Shown here piece after piece: positions 39,401 through 51,900 of a stretch of DNA of 64,000 bases. Source of the DNA: Anarhynchus alexandrinus (taxonomy: Eukaryota > Chordata > Aves > Charadriiformes > Charadriidae); the NCBI GenBank assembly GCA_008711295.1, contig VUYV01000292.1, forward strand, positions 62,001 to 126,000, written 5' to 3'. Below the pieces are notes generated by a model. That model was not told the origin of the DNA. It did not search any database and saw nothing but the letters and a program-made list of their open reading frames with translations. How positions within the stretch are numbered: position 1 is the first letter of the stretch; each line of letters starts with the position of its first letter. Both the position numbers and the translations under genes were made by a program.

Positions 39401-41719
39401 CTCTTTGGTTTAATATGGGGCACTGTTGAGACTGAAAACCACAGTAAGCTAACACAGTGTTTTTCTTAGATGTACAAACCAACAGTACAATTTACTTATG
39501 TCAAAACAAAATGCAACTTAAAAAGACCAATCTAAGAATTTACCAGAGAAAGTACTTAAGTGATGCTCATTTCTAACTTCACTTTAAATAATACCTTTTG
39601 TTGGCTGTTTAGCCTTATTTATAATTCCCCAAATGGATCCCTTATTTCACAGGAGGACTCCGTGATGTAGAAAAATAAATGGTTTTCTTCCAGTCAGAAA
39701 AACCCTGCTCCTTTGTTTCCCATTATTTCCTGTTACACAGCATGTACTAATCCAAACGCCCTCTTCCCTGTTGCTATCCACTCTCTGCTTTTTATAAAGT
39801 TCTATCCAATTAGAAAACCTTCAATATGGTTACACAGTAAGTATGCCAGGGAGTCCAGGCACCTTTCACAAGAGCTCACAATAAACCCGCTGAATAAAAA
39901 AAAAATAAAATAAAAATCTAAGCAGTTCTCCTTCTGCACAGTAGAACAGTTGCTACAAAAGGAAATGCAACTGTGCTGGGGGCATCTTGGTTCATATACC
40001 TCCCCCTTAATTATAACTTCTGAGAGAAGCCTGCTACTTGCTCCCCGCCCATTTTTCCATCTCCTTCACAGAGTTCTGGATAGCTTTGCCAGCCTAAAAA
40101 AATCCCCTCACACAGCGAAGGTGAAGTTGAGGGTCAAAGCTGAAATGCAGCACACTATCTCTAGGTCTGTATGAATTTGACAGCACACTAGTCAGCTATG
40201 CTAAATAAAAGATTCCTTTATCTAAAGGATTTCAACTGCATACCCCTTGCTACCTTTAATTTCATCCTAATTCACTCAAAATTCAAGCATTAGAATGAAA
40301 CCAACTCAAAATATCTTGTCATGGTTATTTTTTGGTTGGTTGGTTGGTTTTTGGAGAGTCTAGACTCTCCATCAAACTGCCACAAGTCTCTGACGTCTCG
40401 GTTTATTTACCTGACAACAAGTTGCATAATTAGAAATCTGTCTTGAAAACTGCTTGTCAAACTTGCAAAGTGGAAAATGGGAACTGTGCAACTGATTAGT
40501 AGGAGGACCAAGTACTAATCATACCATTTACTTACTATGGATTTATATTGCCCCACCAAAAAAACCCCAAACAACTATAAGATGGAATATGTAAAAAGGT
40601 ATCTCATGTTCGGAAGTCAGAGCTCCCACAACATAGTCTATTCCTCACTTGTTGCAGCTCTAATTGCCACTGGAGAAGTGCTGAGTAACTAACGGGTTGA
40701 GAATAGAACCGAGTGCTGAGGAAAGCCAGAAACCAGAGATGCTCTCCTGGTGCAAATGAGGTGAAGCTGTAATATATAAGCACAGTCAGAGCAGATTTTT
40801 TTGATGGAGAGGTTTGGTCACTACAATAACTCCCACCAATTTTATGGATTTTTGAGTAGATCCAGCACCATCATTCTTTCTTTACGTTAGATTTGAAAGG
40901 AGAGTCAATATGGAAGTAGCCAACTTAATTAGCTCATCGACAAGCAAGGAAATTTGCATGGCTGTTCAGCCACAAAAGTAATTTCCTACTGAACTGGCAA
41001 AATATAGAAAATCCAGCAGCCAAGAGCTAAATTGTTTACCAGAAGATCACAAAGTATTTCTCAAACGAGAGAGCACAAAAGTTTCAGCCATTAGTTTCAA
41101 TGAGAACTCACTTTTTGTTTGTCTGAAGTACTGCAAACACCACTTAACAAGTCTCACAAAAGAAGCCATCTTAAATGAACCTCTAAGATTTAAAAGCTGT
41201 ATCCTCAAACCTAAGGATGCTCTGCTCCTCCCACTCTCCCCATGCACAGTCCTAATTGGTTCACTCTTGCTTCTGAACTAGGTGCCAGAATAATTCCTAC
41301 AGGGAAGTGCAGCGCTCTCCCACCTAGCTCTCACTTTCAAGACCAGTCTTTAGTTCAGATTTTTCTCCACACTATGTATTTGCTTGCAAGCAAAGTTAGT
41401 TGCTTTTTGAAACTGCCCCCGTATGGTTGTATCTTCAGGTCTTTTAAAGCAAATTTAGAAAGATTAATAGACCACAAAGCAATCTAGTCCAAATTAGATT
41501 AGAAAATGAGTAAGTTAACAAAGCAATTATGCAATCCTCATATTGTACAATACATGTGCAGTATCACACTGCGGGAGTTTCTCCCAAAGACAGCTACAGG
41601 CATTTGTAAATCATCTAAATATCAAAGAAAAGTTATTAATGGACACAATTACTCAGGTTTTTCAAGTAAAATTTTCAATATTTGCCAAAAGAGTCTCAAA
41701 GAATAATATAACTTGCAAT
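36421..41719. other. AT-rich noncoding DNA, no gene seen
   Basis: There is no supported gene. Small features are a CA repeat near 36449-36463, an A/C tract near 37779-37815, a repeated TTTTGCAAATATG word (38657-38669 and 38677-38689), and a GGTT run at 40333-40349. A weak MIR-like similarity near 39075-39175 was not strong enough to call. Confidence 0.5.
40333..40349 (+). repeat. Short GGTT tetranucleotide run
   Basis: About four GGTT units lie inside a T/G-rich stretch. It is too short to matter except as one of the recurring T/G tracts. Confidence 0.8.
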
Positions 41720-41840
41720 GTATCTGTAGAGGTCATCTATTCCAACTTCTCCAGCCTGTACAGGTCACTAAAAATGGGGCTGTATGTGCATATTTAGATA
41801 CAGCCTGTTCAAGTTTCCAGGGGTCATTGCCACACTTAAT
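41720..41840 (-). mobile_element. Degenerate CR1 3' region, minus strand
   Basis: The plus strand reads AGAGGTCATCTATTCCAACT, then a diverged stretch with CAGGTCACTA, then CAGCCTGTTCAAGTTTCCAG and GGG. This follows the CR1 subfamily pattern AGGTCATCTAGTCCAACC, AGGGTCACCTA, then a GTCCAG...TTTTGAATATCTCCAGGG block. It is clearly more diverged than the copy at 22309-22432. The terminal repeats are not visible. Confidence 0.65.
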
Positions 41841-41964
41841 TGAACAGTAATTAAAGTTTGCCTTCAACAAAATTTCTTGAAGTCTTTTCAAAGCAACAAG
41901 TAGCCAAAATTTTCAATGAAATCCATTAAATAATCCAAGAAAATAGCTATCTGGGATTGAGAGA

Positions 41965-42130
41965 GCAGGTGCTCTTATAGTAAGGCAATAAACTCAGATT
42001 AAGGTTCGATTCCTGCCCTGACTGCAGACTTCGACCTTCAGCAAATTGATTTCATTCTCTTAGCCTCAGATAGCTGTTCTTTCCTCTCCTTCCTCTGTAA
42101 GGAGTAGATGGGGTTAGAGTTTGTGAGTTC
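41965..42130 (+). mobile_element. MIR/CORE-SINE-like element with tRNA B-box, plus strand
   Basis: The block AAGGTTCGATTCCTGCC at 42002-42018 matches a Pol III B box (GGTTCGANTCC) and the MIR head. It is followed in MIR order by GACTGCAGACTTCGACCTTC and AGCAAATTGATTTCATTCTC (the 'GTGTGACCTTGGGCAAGTTACTTAACCTC' area), TTAGCCTCAG ('GTGCCTCAG'), then CCTCTGTAAGGAGTAGATGG and GGTTAG ('CATCTGTAAAATGGGGATAATAG'). Upstream 41970-42000 would be the tRNA-derived A-box part but is less clear. It is a dead copy. The alternative is another amniote CORE-SINE with the same core. Confidence 0.62.
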
Positions 42131-42394
42131 TTTTGGAGAGAAATTGTCTCTTTTTTAATTTATTTCTACACAATACACTCTGCTCTAAAACACATACATG
42201 CACTAACATCCACTATATTACCATACAGTAAACAGACAATATCTTTGATTCAGTAGGTGTATCTTATGCTTCTCGCCAAACACCTCAATTACAAGTAGCA
42301 ACTGGATTAAGTACACTCTACAATATCCCAGGGTCATAAAAGCTACAGGTACTGTGATGCCTGGAAACCAAGAATTTTTCCCTACCTGTGAAGC

Positions 42395-42413
42395 AAAAAA
42401 AAAAAAAAAAAAA
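42395..42413 (+). repeat. Poly(A) run of 19
   Basis: Nineteen consecutive A. No retroposed sequence is recognisable immediately upstream (plus strand), so it is treated as a simple homopolymer rather than a tail. Confidence 0.9.
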
Positions 42414-42441
42414 GAATCACTTGTTCAAAATTCATTCTAAT

Positions 42442-42462
42442 TATAGACCTTTAAGGTCTATA
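42442..42462. repeat. 21-bp near-perfect palindrome
   Basis: TATAGACCTT and AAGGTCTATA pair perfectly around one central T (42452). Confidence 0.75.
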
Positions 42463-45400
42463 GGGACCTGTAAGGGAGTGGCGAATTTGGCATTTTTGCA
42501 GTGCATACAGGAGGTACAATATTTTGCCAACTCAGTCATGGAAAAAGGGCTCTTTCAGATATGTCCAGATTTTTGTATTATAAACAAATATTATAGAACT
42601 ACAGGCACACTAACAGTCACTAGAACTATTCAGCTCAATTGCTGGTGATCAAAAAAACCCTTGGAGTCTACTGCATATTCAGAGACCAGACCCTTCCTCT
42701 TGACTGTACCATAGCATAATGTAACCTCAGATATGTTGCTTTAAACTTTCTTTTTGAAATTGAGGCCAGACATTGGCTAATAACTTCTGTCAGTTGCTTA
42801 GTTTTGTTGAACAGCTTTTTCCATCCATGAGTTTCCTTTGTTCACCTTGGAGATCTGTTTCAAAATATGCATAAAGAAACCTTACTTTCTTTTTCTAGCA
42901 CCTAATCTAATCAGTAGCACAAGTAAAGTTTTCTTTTTCTAAATGGGTGTTAGGCTTATACAAAAAAGCTGTTTAAAGATGCAGCAAATAGCTGAAGTTT
43001 TATCAAACTACACAGCGTTCTAATCCACCAGTTCTCAAGACTATTCAATGCAGATATTTACGTTCCTGCTAAAATAATGAACACTTATAAAAAAGCTAAT
43101 TGACTTTGTGTGAATCTCCTCACTGCATGAATAGTTTGGGCAGGTAATTAACTTTGGCACTTTATTTTACCTTAGTCCTTCTCCTAACAAAGACTCAAAA
43201 GTTCTTAGAGGTGGATGCTGTATGTTAGTGTTTGTTCAGCTAGAGTCCCACAGCTTTGTCAGGAAACTGCATGTGTCCAGGGTTGCTATTTTTTTGTTTG
43301 TGTTTAAGAGAGCTATGATGCTCTGCATGCATACATTAGCAGTAGGATTCCAGGAGTCCTCCCTGGATGTAAGTTCATTCTGTTCTATCACTTCTTACCA
43401 TAGATACTCGACAGGTCTCTAGCTATTTAGCAGCTTTCTATCTTAAGGCCAGTGTTAGAACGTGGACTTCTTTGGGAAGTCATTTGTGTTCATTGCTTAG
43501 GACTCGGGAGAGGGGAAAAAAAGAAGAGAAAGCTAGGAAACTGTTATTCTGCAGCTGAAACTCTTTTGATTTGGATTTAACTAGACCTTAAAATCAGTCA
43601 AGCTTGCCCACACCTAGGCAAGAGCAGGGACAGCATCAGTTTTGTCATACATGTTGAAATCCAGGATCCAACACTCAAGTTTTAAAAGCAAGTAGATAAT
43701 CTAACACAATCACAGCTTCCTTTGTGAAAACAAAGGGATTAAGAAGATACAAAATTTATGAGTAAATATAAGGTGTCTTAAGCAGGTGTGTAGAACTAAG
43801 CTTGTAACTGCATCTTTATATTTCTAGATCTAGGAAGACTAAACTTGATATTCAGTGAAAGCAGCTTTTGGCACGCTACTACAGTTGAATACAAAAAATT
43901 TGTAAAACTATTTATAAAACCCTAGAATGTAGTGCAGTGTTTCTACATTTGCTTGCAAACTACTCTTGGTAAGAAAAATCACAGACAGGACACATCTTCC
44001 CTTGCTCTGTTATAATTTTAGATGATATGTTTTGGTACAACATCGCTAGGTCTTCCGAGTAATCAAGCAGATGCCTAACTATTAATTTGACAAGTCATAG
44101 TACAAATAGACTTTAGAAGTTAATATATACAACACCTTGCATCTTTCACTGTTCAAACAATGAACTTTCACTTTCTAAATATTTAAATGGTACTTTACAT
44201 TCAACTGATTATCAAACAAAGATATGTTTATGCTGCAATGGCAAATTGTAATCAAATCACAGAAGAGGAAGTCAAGTTCCTTATACAGTTTGTACAGTGT
44301 CCGTAATACTCTTCTACTTATTTGTGACTGCAGAGGAAGTTTGTTCTTCACTCTTCCAGCCCTTTGAGAAGTGAGAATCGTTGACATTCAGTCATCTGTA
44401 AAGGATGGATGTAGAACTAATCTAATATAATATTTAAAGTCCATTTGGGAAACATCCTTGACTAGATTCTTAATCACACATTTGTGTGATCCCTGCAATG
44501 GAAACCTAAACCTCCACTGCTGGAAAATCCACAGATGGGAACCTCTTTTCAGGAAGTGAAATTTCCTTGGCAGTTTCTCAATCTTTAGCCACTTTGGCAT
44601 ATCCCATCAGTCACCAATACATGTATTGTATACATATACTGTGCAAGACCTTAGAAAAAAGTTCCTAGTCAGCTGTAACATCAGGGACTCAGGACTTGCA
44701 GCTCTACTTGCAGGATCTCAGCCATGCATCAGCAACTGCAGCACAAGATTTTGCTCTCTCTACCCAGGTAATCGAGGCTTAAGGCAGAAATTATCACCAC
44801 GTCTCAGTGCTTAACAGTGGAAACAAGATGTCTATAATTGTAATTCTTTTTGCATCATCAAGAGGTGTATATTTTGGTTTTTAACTGAAAACAGAACCTG
44901 AAGCAAAAGAAAAACCATTGAAACCTCTTGTGCTACCCCTTCCTTCTCTCCCTCCTTCCCTATAAACATTTCCACCAAGCTTCTAAAGCGAAAGCAAAGT
45001 ACAGGTAGAGATGCTGCACTTCTGTACTTTCTGTTATTAGTAGAAGGGAAGAACAGCAAAATATAAACATCATTGCCACAACACAACTTATATCTTTAAG
45101 CTGAAAAAAATTCTCATACCACTTGCAAGTCACGTGCTTATTTCTACCTTAGCAACGTCATGGGAGCTATAAAATTCCCTATTAATAAAAAAAGGAGAAG
45201 GTTCATAAGAAGTGCTATCCTCACAACTGTGAGACAATCTAGATATCAAATGTATATTTGTTAGATTTCTGATTTGTTAGAAAGGAAGCTGAGGTGAGCT
45301 TCAGCCAGCCCCGAAAAGGGGAAAAGGAGGAAGATGGGTTTTGCAACTTATTTTTCATCTTAAAATACGGACTCTGACAAATTAAGAAAAGGATCAAGTG

Positions 45401-46742
45401 CCACAATTCAAATATTCCTGTTTTCCCATTCCTCTTCCTAAAACCCTCAGCCTCCCACCTTTCTGCAAAACTGCCTTTCTGATTATTACTGAAAAAGCGT
45501 CCAATAGATAAACCCACCAGAACACTTTCAGATTTACAATGCAGTCAAACTCTGAAATGAAGGTCAAGTCATCTAGGCTATCATTTAAAAAACATTTTAC
45601 ATTTAAGACAACTAGTGATATTGGCTGTCAATAGAAAAAAACATGCTCAAAAAGCAGACTACCATACTCTAGAATTACTTGTGAATTGACTTTAAAACAA
45701 CATATTGCAGGTGTGTGAATTCAAAATAAAGCCAGGTTGAGCAAGACTACACACACCTCAAACTTTCCTCTGAAGACAAATGGAGTAAACCAGGCCATCC
45801 AGTGGGAGCCTCAACTTAGTTTAACCTTCTGTTTTGAATGAAAAAACAAACCACACCATACTTGCAACAGCAACTTCAACAACCACTAGTGTTACCAGTG
45901 TGGTTCAAATATTTAACCGAATATTCACCCAGTTTCCTATAGCCTAACAATAATTCTGAAGTGCATTTGAAACAGCTGGATGCGTCGATATGAAATTCTT
46001 TATGTACAGAGAAACAACCATTCTACTTTAGAAGAATGTAGTAAGCATACTCATTTGGGTATCATCTGTATATTGCACACGCATTTCTATTTTTTCACAT
46101 AAGTCTTCAACCAAGCTGGTCATATCACACAAAGGTTTTGTGGAAAGAAAAGAAGCACACTTTAATAACATAAACCTAGGCTTAATCACAAACTAGCCAG
46201 AACATTTTCTGGTGGATTAGTGGTATAATGAAATACTGTACATCTAAATATTGTGGAATTCTTTTAATGTTTCCTACTCCTGTAAAAAAAAAAAAATCCC
46301 CTCCCCGGTTACTGAGTTATGCTGTCAGAGCATCAGTTGATACCTTATTGAGTGTACTATATCCCCTCTCCACTCCAGCAATAAAAGGCTGGAGGGTGTA
46401 AAAAGGAGCATAAACACTTCTGCTTCTCCGTAGTGCAGAAAGCCCCATTTCACAGAAGAGCTCTGAGAAGGTAAACACAGTAGAAAAGTCCGTGTTAGGC
46501 CCCTGTCTGAACACTCAATAACAGCAGCAGCAAATCCTCAGAAGAGAGAATGCAGATACTTACTTCCATTCATAAGGAAAATTTCCTTCATACTAAATCT
46601 GTAAAGAGGTAAAGTGTTCGTTGTTTCAGTGTTTGACATGAGACTTTTGGAAGTATCGTATAACACCTTATGGAGCTCATGCAGTCTCCAAACCAAATGG
46701 AAGTTCAGTGGAAATGGTCTTTGATGGCTTTCCCAGCAGATT

Positions 46743-46860
46743 AAAAAAAAACAAAAAAAACCACAAACACACACCACACCCAAAACAACAACCAAAAAAC
46801 CAACCAAGCAAAAAACCAGAAGACACACACCTCCACTCAAAAAACAAAACACCAAGCAAA
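46743..46860. repeat. A/C-rich low-complexity tract (longest in window)
   Basis: About 118 bases almost devoid of T and G on the plus strand, made of CCACAAACAC, CAACCAAAAAACC and CAAAACACC-like words. It creates the artefactual valine/phenylalanine/cysteine-rich minus-strand frames at 46538-46855 and 46677-46859 and a lysine/proline frame on the plus strand, all rejected. Confidence 0.9.
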
Positions 46861-47310
46861 ATAGATCCAGGAAAATATACTAGTTTTTGAGAATGAGGAG
46901 GGGAAAATGGGCATCCTCTCCAAGGAAATACAGGCTATGTCACATAAATGTTGCATCAAATCCACCTGATGCTTCATGAAAGCCTATTTCTGGCATTTTG
47001 TGGCTCCATTCCACCCTGGCAGACTTCACTCTACAGCTGTTCCTTATCTCTTAGGAAAGGCTGTTCTGCAGCTACAGCATTTCTCACAACAGTTTGACAC
47101 TTCCAACTCTTCCTTCTTCCCCAGTAAATAATTTTTTTTCTATGGTATTTTAAATTTCTCATTTATCTGTCAGACTGTAGCTTCTTTTTTTGATTTGTGA
47201 AGAGATACTGAAATATTAAAGTTTAAGGAAAAAAAAAAAGGCTTTTAGTCAGCTTTGCCCATGATTTCCCCACTTTCCCCATAGACACAGCAGCAATTTA
47301 TATACACAAG

Positions 47311-47359
47311 TGCAATTTAAATGATCTCATTAGTGGCTGCAAATGACATTTAAATTGCA
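47311..47359. repeat. 13-bp perfect inverted repeat, 23-bp spacer
   Basis: TGCAATTTAAATG (47311-47323) and CATTTAAATTGCA (47347-47359) are exact reverse complements. The arms contain ATTTAAAT, a palindromic AT core. The spacer holds TCATTAG. This could be a paired binding site in a noncoding element. Confidence 0.85.
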
Positions 47360-48861
47360 TCTGTTAACCCAGTTGTCATCTGGGGACAAAAACATTTCCC
47401 TTTGCACAGTAACCAAAGAGACTCCATTTGTATGAAATTAGTGTAATCTCTTGACAATGAGAAAATGTCAAATTTATCCAATTTGTTTTGGAACTGGGCA
47501 TGGATACAGAGTCACTCCCAAGTCTAATGATGATACGGAAATATATTGTAAATTACTGAGAGGTACAGACTCCAGCAGATCCGTGACATGATTCCTTTGA
47601 CAACAAAGCTGGAGAAATCCCTCTTTCTTGCCCTGCAGGTTACAGCTACAGAGCAACTCGAGAAATTAGTGATGTCAGCACAGCTAAACTACTTCAGAGA
47701 AACCATGGAGAATCATATTCATTTTGGTGAATATGGCTGGATACACAAGCAGTTATATCACGATAGCTTAGAGGATAAAACACGGGCTAGAAGAACGGAA
47801 ATTCAAAACAGCTTCACTACTACAGGGCAAGTTGGAATCCTGGCTTTTAAAATTGAAAAATTAAGATTTTTATGTTCTGCTTTTATAGCCGGCTCAGTCT
47901 TTTACTATTGAACACAATTACAAAGCCTGAATCTTCATGCTGTTAGGATTTGGGGGGTGTGAGGGGGAAATTGTTTTTTAATTAGAGCAAAAAGGAGTTA
48001 AGATAAGGAACAAATCATTTACTAGAGCAGCACTCAAACCAACAAAGCAAATTCCTTCAGTACAACACTGCAGTTTATCAATACACTGAGAGCTGGATTC
48101 CTCAGACAGTCATACCTGATGAAAACACAGAACACATGCTCTTGGGCTGCAAAAGTGATCTGCAGATACAAGGAGCTCAGATGATGTATGCTGATTTCTT
48201 TATTATCTGGAAAATTATTTGCAACTTAAAAGCACCATAAAAAAATTAAATATGTTTTTATGACCCACAATGGTATATTCCATATAAAGGATGACAATGC
48301 TGCAGCAAGATGTCCGACTTCAACAATCAGGAACACTTATTGAAAGTTTACTATACAGATACTTTAAAGTATAAGCCTGTGCAAACCTGGATGGATGATA
48401 TTCGGATCACAAATGTGGATATATTTCACAGGCAGGTAAATTCATTATGCATTAGAAGGTGAGTATTTCTATTACAAGATAAAAGGTTTTATTTGCTTAA
48501 AGGCCTTTGAAACAAATCAAGCAATTCAAGCTAATAAGCGAACATGCCAATAGGCCTTAAGCACGTTAACTATGACCAATGAATGATATGCAAACTATGC
48601 GAAACTGACCATTTCAGCATATTCCCATTTTTGGAAGCACTTATATAAGGGTTGAGAATACTTAAAGAAGACTTCTGAGGTTTAAACAGGTCATTTAAAA
48701 TGAAGTTTGAGATTTAAATACTTGCATACACATTAGCACGCTATTCCTTGTTCGATAGTAGAATATTTGTAGTCAATTCTGTTATTTGACATGGCTTTTC
48801 CATTAGAAACCCCCATAGCTATCTGGGGTTTATTTCATGCCCTTTCCTGAAATTCTTTGCT

Positions 48862-48905
48862 AAAGAGAGATCAATACTTGATCTTAGCTGAAAGGAAAGC
48901 TAGTT
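48862..48905 (-). pseudogene. Possible U2 snRNA 5' fragment
   Basis: The minus strand reads CCTTTCAGCTAAGATCAAGT followed by a diverged ATTGATCTCTCTTTA. U2 snRNA begins with a segment containing CCTTTTGGCTAAGATCAAGT and then GTAGTATCTGTTCTTA. The 12-base CTAAGATCAAGT core, which overlaps the branch-point-pairing side of U2, is exact and the flanks agree partly. It is too short and diverged to be functional. Chance is possible. Confidence 0.3.
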
Positions 48906-51900
48906 GGAAAAAGTTTGAGAAAGGTGTTCTTAAACTTTGGGCTACATGAAAAGTGGGAAAAAAAGTTTAAAAAGACTTCAAACTTTCTCCGGTTCTGCAT
49001 ATTTACCTGTATGAGTCCATGAATCCACAGAGGTAGATCATAATGCAGGTTTAAGTTTCAAAATTTTCATTAGCTATTTTCAGAAACAGCCAATCTTCAA
49101 AGAATATACAAAAGGTAACATTGTGCTTTAAGTGCAAGACACTCGGAATTTTTTTTGAACAATATATTCAAAGGGAAGGGAATGTTTTGATTATGCTATA
49201 ATGCTATGCCTTTCACAATTAGATATGCACAGACTTCCAAACAAAAAGGTCAAAGTTTGACCTCCTGTCATGAATACTCAAATAGAGAACAAGCTGGCTG
49301 AAAACTCAACAAAACTAAAAATATTTGCATCCTCAAACTCCATAACAGCATGGATGTTCACATAGAAAGATTTCTTTATGTTCTTATTGAGGGGCTTCTC
49401 TTCCCTTTAACTTCCCTCTAATTTAGACGGTCAGTATCTCCACTACTCTATTGCTAATTCAGTTTAGTATTGGAACTAATTACATATAACTAGTCATATG
49501 CTACAAAATCAGAGGAACTGAAAGGAAGTTTTCCCTAATGGCCTACAATAAATAATCTTGCTAAAGAAAATAGGATAAATTTACACCATCAGATGGACAC
49601 TTTAATAAGCGCATCTGAATCCTTGGGTACTCCGGTGACAATGGGCTAAATTAACAGCTGAAAAACAGATTAGAGTGTCTTTATTTTGTTCTATGAATAA
49701 GTGTTAGCAGTCTATACAGCTGGGTTACTTTGCTCTGTCAGTGCCTTATCTAAGTCTTTTCTTCCACTCCCACTAAAAAAGTTTTTAGAGAAGGTGAAAA
49801 AAGTGATTCACACTGTGCAGCATCCTCCCCTCACCTTTTCCATCCCCCCTGTTTGTATCTCTCCCTTTCACCTCTACAAGCCAAATACCTGATGGAAATC
49901 AGGCAGAAATTAGAAGGAATACCTATTTCAGCCTAGCAAGTTTTCAGCATGCTACAAACAGTCAATTATTACCCCAATGCATGCTGAGCCTCACAAATAA
50001 TTACATCCAAGGTCTACATCTCTCTCAGCATCTCTGTATTATCACATGACAGAATTGTAGCAAAATTATATCACCTTTAGCAAAATTAATGCAAGACAGA
50101 CAGAAAACTTCATTCCAATATACTAGACAGCCAAAGTCAAAAGATAAGAAACAAAAAAAACCCCTAAGAACTCATGTTAATCTTTTCATCTGAAGAAAGC
50201 TAATTTGCCTTCATTTAGTTTTGAAATATTGCTGTTAAAATACCAACTTTGTTTTCCCTCCAACTATTATTTATTATCCATGGAAATATAAGCTGCATCT
50301 CATTCATAATAGCTTTAAGCATTAGTAAAAATGAAGGAGAATTAAGTTGCTTGGAGTTTCATTTTTAGACATGATTATGAAAATTAAAATTACTGTTAAA
50401 ATTATGCAATAACTTATTGAATAGATAATTCAAAACTATGAACTGACATGTTACTCTAAATAAAATGCTACAGCTATTATGCCCACCGAACAAGGTAATA
50501 GATAATACAAGCCTCAACAGTACTTAAACCCAACAAGATTTGTCTAAGTGATAGTTTCCAGGCAAAAAAAGCACTTGCCTAATGTAAAATATAACTTCAA
50601 GGCAGCCAAGAAAAAGCAGACAATTTTTAATAACACTTTTAGGAAATTGAAAAATAAGTCCAGACAAATAAGGGTCAGGAAAACGCATTCATGGGATGAA
50701 CTAGATGCATATGGCGTGAAGGTGTGTAAAGTGATATACGTGGAAACAGCACTCTGCAAGAGTGTTGCTGGGCTTAGGAAACTAGAGACCACACTCTGCG
50801 AGACCAGATAGTAAAACAAAAATACATTTAAAAGAACAGAAACAAAAAAGATGAAAAATGCAAAAAAAAAAAAAGGGAATACTGAAGTCTGAAAATGATC
50901 AAAATTGACAATGAACATGAATAAAATTACATGGAAGCCATATTCTGATAAACAAACATCACATTCTGGCATTATCATTATACTGATATACAGGTATGAG
51001 AGGATTTCAAGAAGTATGTATGGATGTGGTACTATCGGAAGCATTGGAAGATTTTTGTTTAGCAAACAGATACAGTTCATCTGAAGAACAAACCCCCCCA
51101 GTTATCTTCAAGTTTGGTCCTGACATGCTTCAGTTCTGTTGTTCATACCCAAGCCACCTCTAGCACACGAGGATTGCTAATAGGCTAGTGGTATTCCAAG
51201 GTGTTAATGGAAAGGGTCATTTGCAGTAGATTAAGTTATTCTGTACTGACAGCATATTGGATTATTCTGTAGAGCATGTTTTATAGTCTGCAATTCCTTA
51301 TGAGCAGTGAAGTGCTATACCTGATCTGTACAATTTCTTCAGTCACTCCTGACCAAGCTAAAAGCTGAACAATTTAACCAAGAAGTCTTCAGGTCCAAAA
51401 TGAGAACTGGAATTGCTCAGAGAAGTATTTATACTACATGTGAAGAAGGAAGAGGGCTGTAAACCCACATCCTAACTGCAAATTAACTGGAGACAACAAA
51501 AATCTATCCAAAGAACACTGAATTTAAAACCAATAAGTGAGACAAAGGCAAGAAAGCTTTCAGTAAATCAGCTGTTCTGCCTCAGCTTTCAAACCATCTC
51601 AAGACTTGCCAGCTGAGTTGCCTTGGGTGTTCTTAAACATATGAATAAAATTTAGAGTGAGGAGGGAAATAAGCAATGCCTGTGCTGAACACAGAGATGG
51701 GCTCCTGCTCATGTGCTAGTTTTACAGCTTGCTTAACAAATGACCCAGAAACAGACCAAGCTCTGCATAAGTCTTTATTTAAAAGAATACTCAGGGGCAA
51801 TACCAATCCTATACAAATGTACATTCCTTGATTGACGTGTCCACTTAACATAGATAATCTGAGAAAAAAGTTAAGATATTTTAAAATAAATCAAAGTGCA

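Larger units (their letters stand above)
42131..46742. other. AT-rich noncoding DNA, no gene seen
   Basis: There is no supported gene. It has an A19 run at 42395-42413 and a 21-bp near-palindrome at 42442-42462. Frames such as 44626-44814 end near a CAG-GTAATC donor-like site, but no matching conserved protein is recognised. Confidence 0.5.

Noticed and set aside
41990..42025. tRNA gene suggested by GGTTCGATTCC
   Set aside because: The T-arm stem does not pair and no acceptor or anticodon stem fits. The downstream text matches a SINE instead.
44626..44814. 62-codon frame ending near a CAG-GTAATC donor-like site
   Set aside because: A donor-like word is common by chance, and no conserved protein or convincing acceptor was seen.
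46538..46859. Cysteine/valine/phenylalanine-rich frames resembling membrane segments
   Set aside because: They are translations of the A/C low-complexity tract at 46743-46860.
47588..47911. 107-codon plus-strand frame after a CTGCAG acceptor-like site
   Set aside because: The acceptor-like site falls inside the frame, the protein is unfamiliar and no donor pairs with it. Not enough for an exon call.
50544..51080. 178-codon minus-strand frame rich in phenylalanine and leucine
   Set aside because: Composition reflects an A-rich plus strand. There is no recognisable topology, domain or splice context, and this length is possible by chance in 64 kb.
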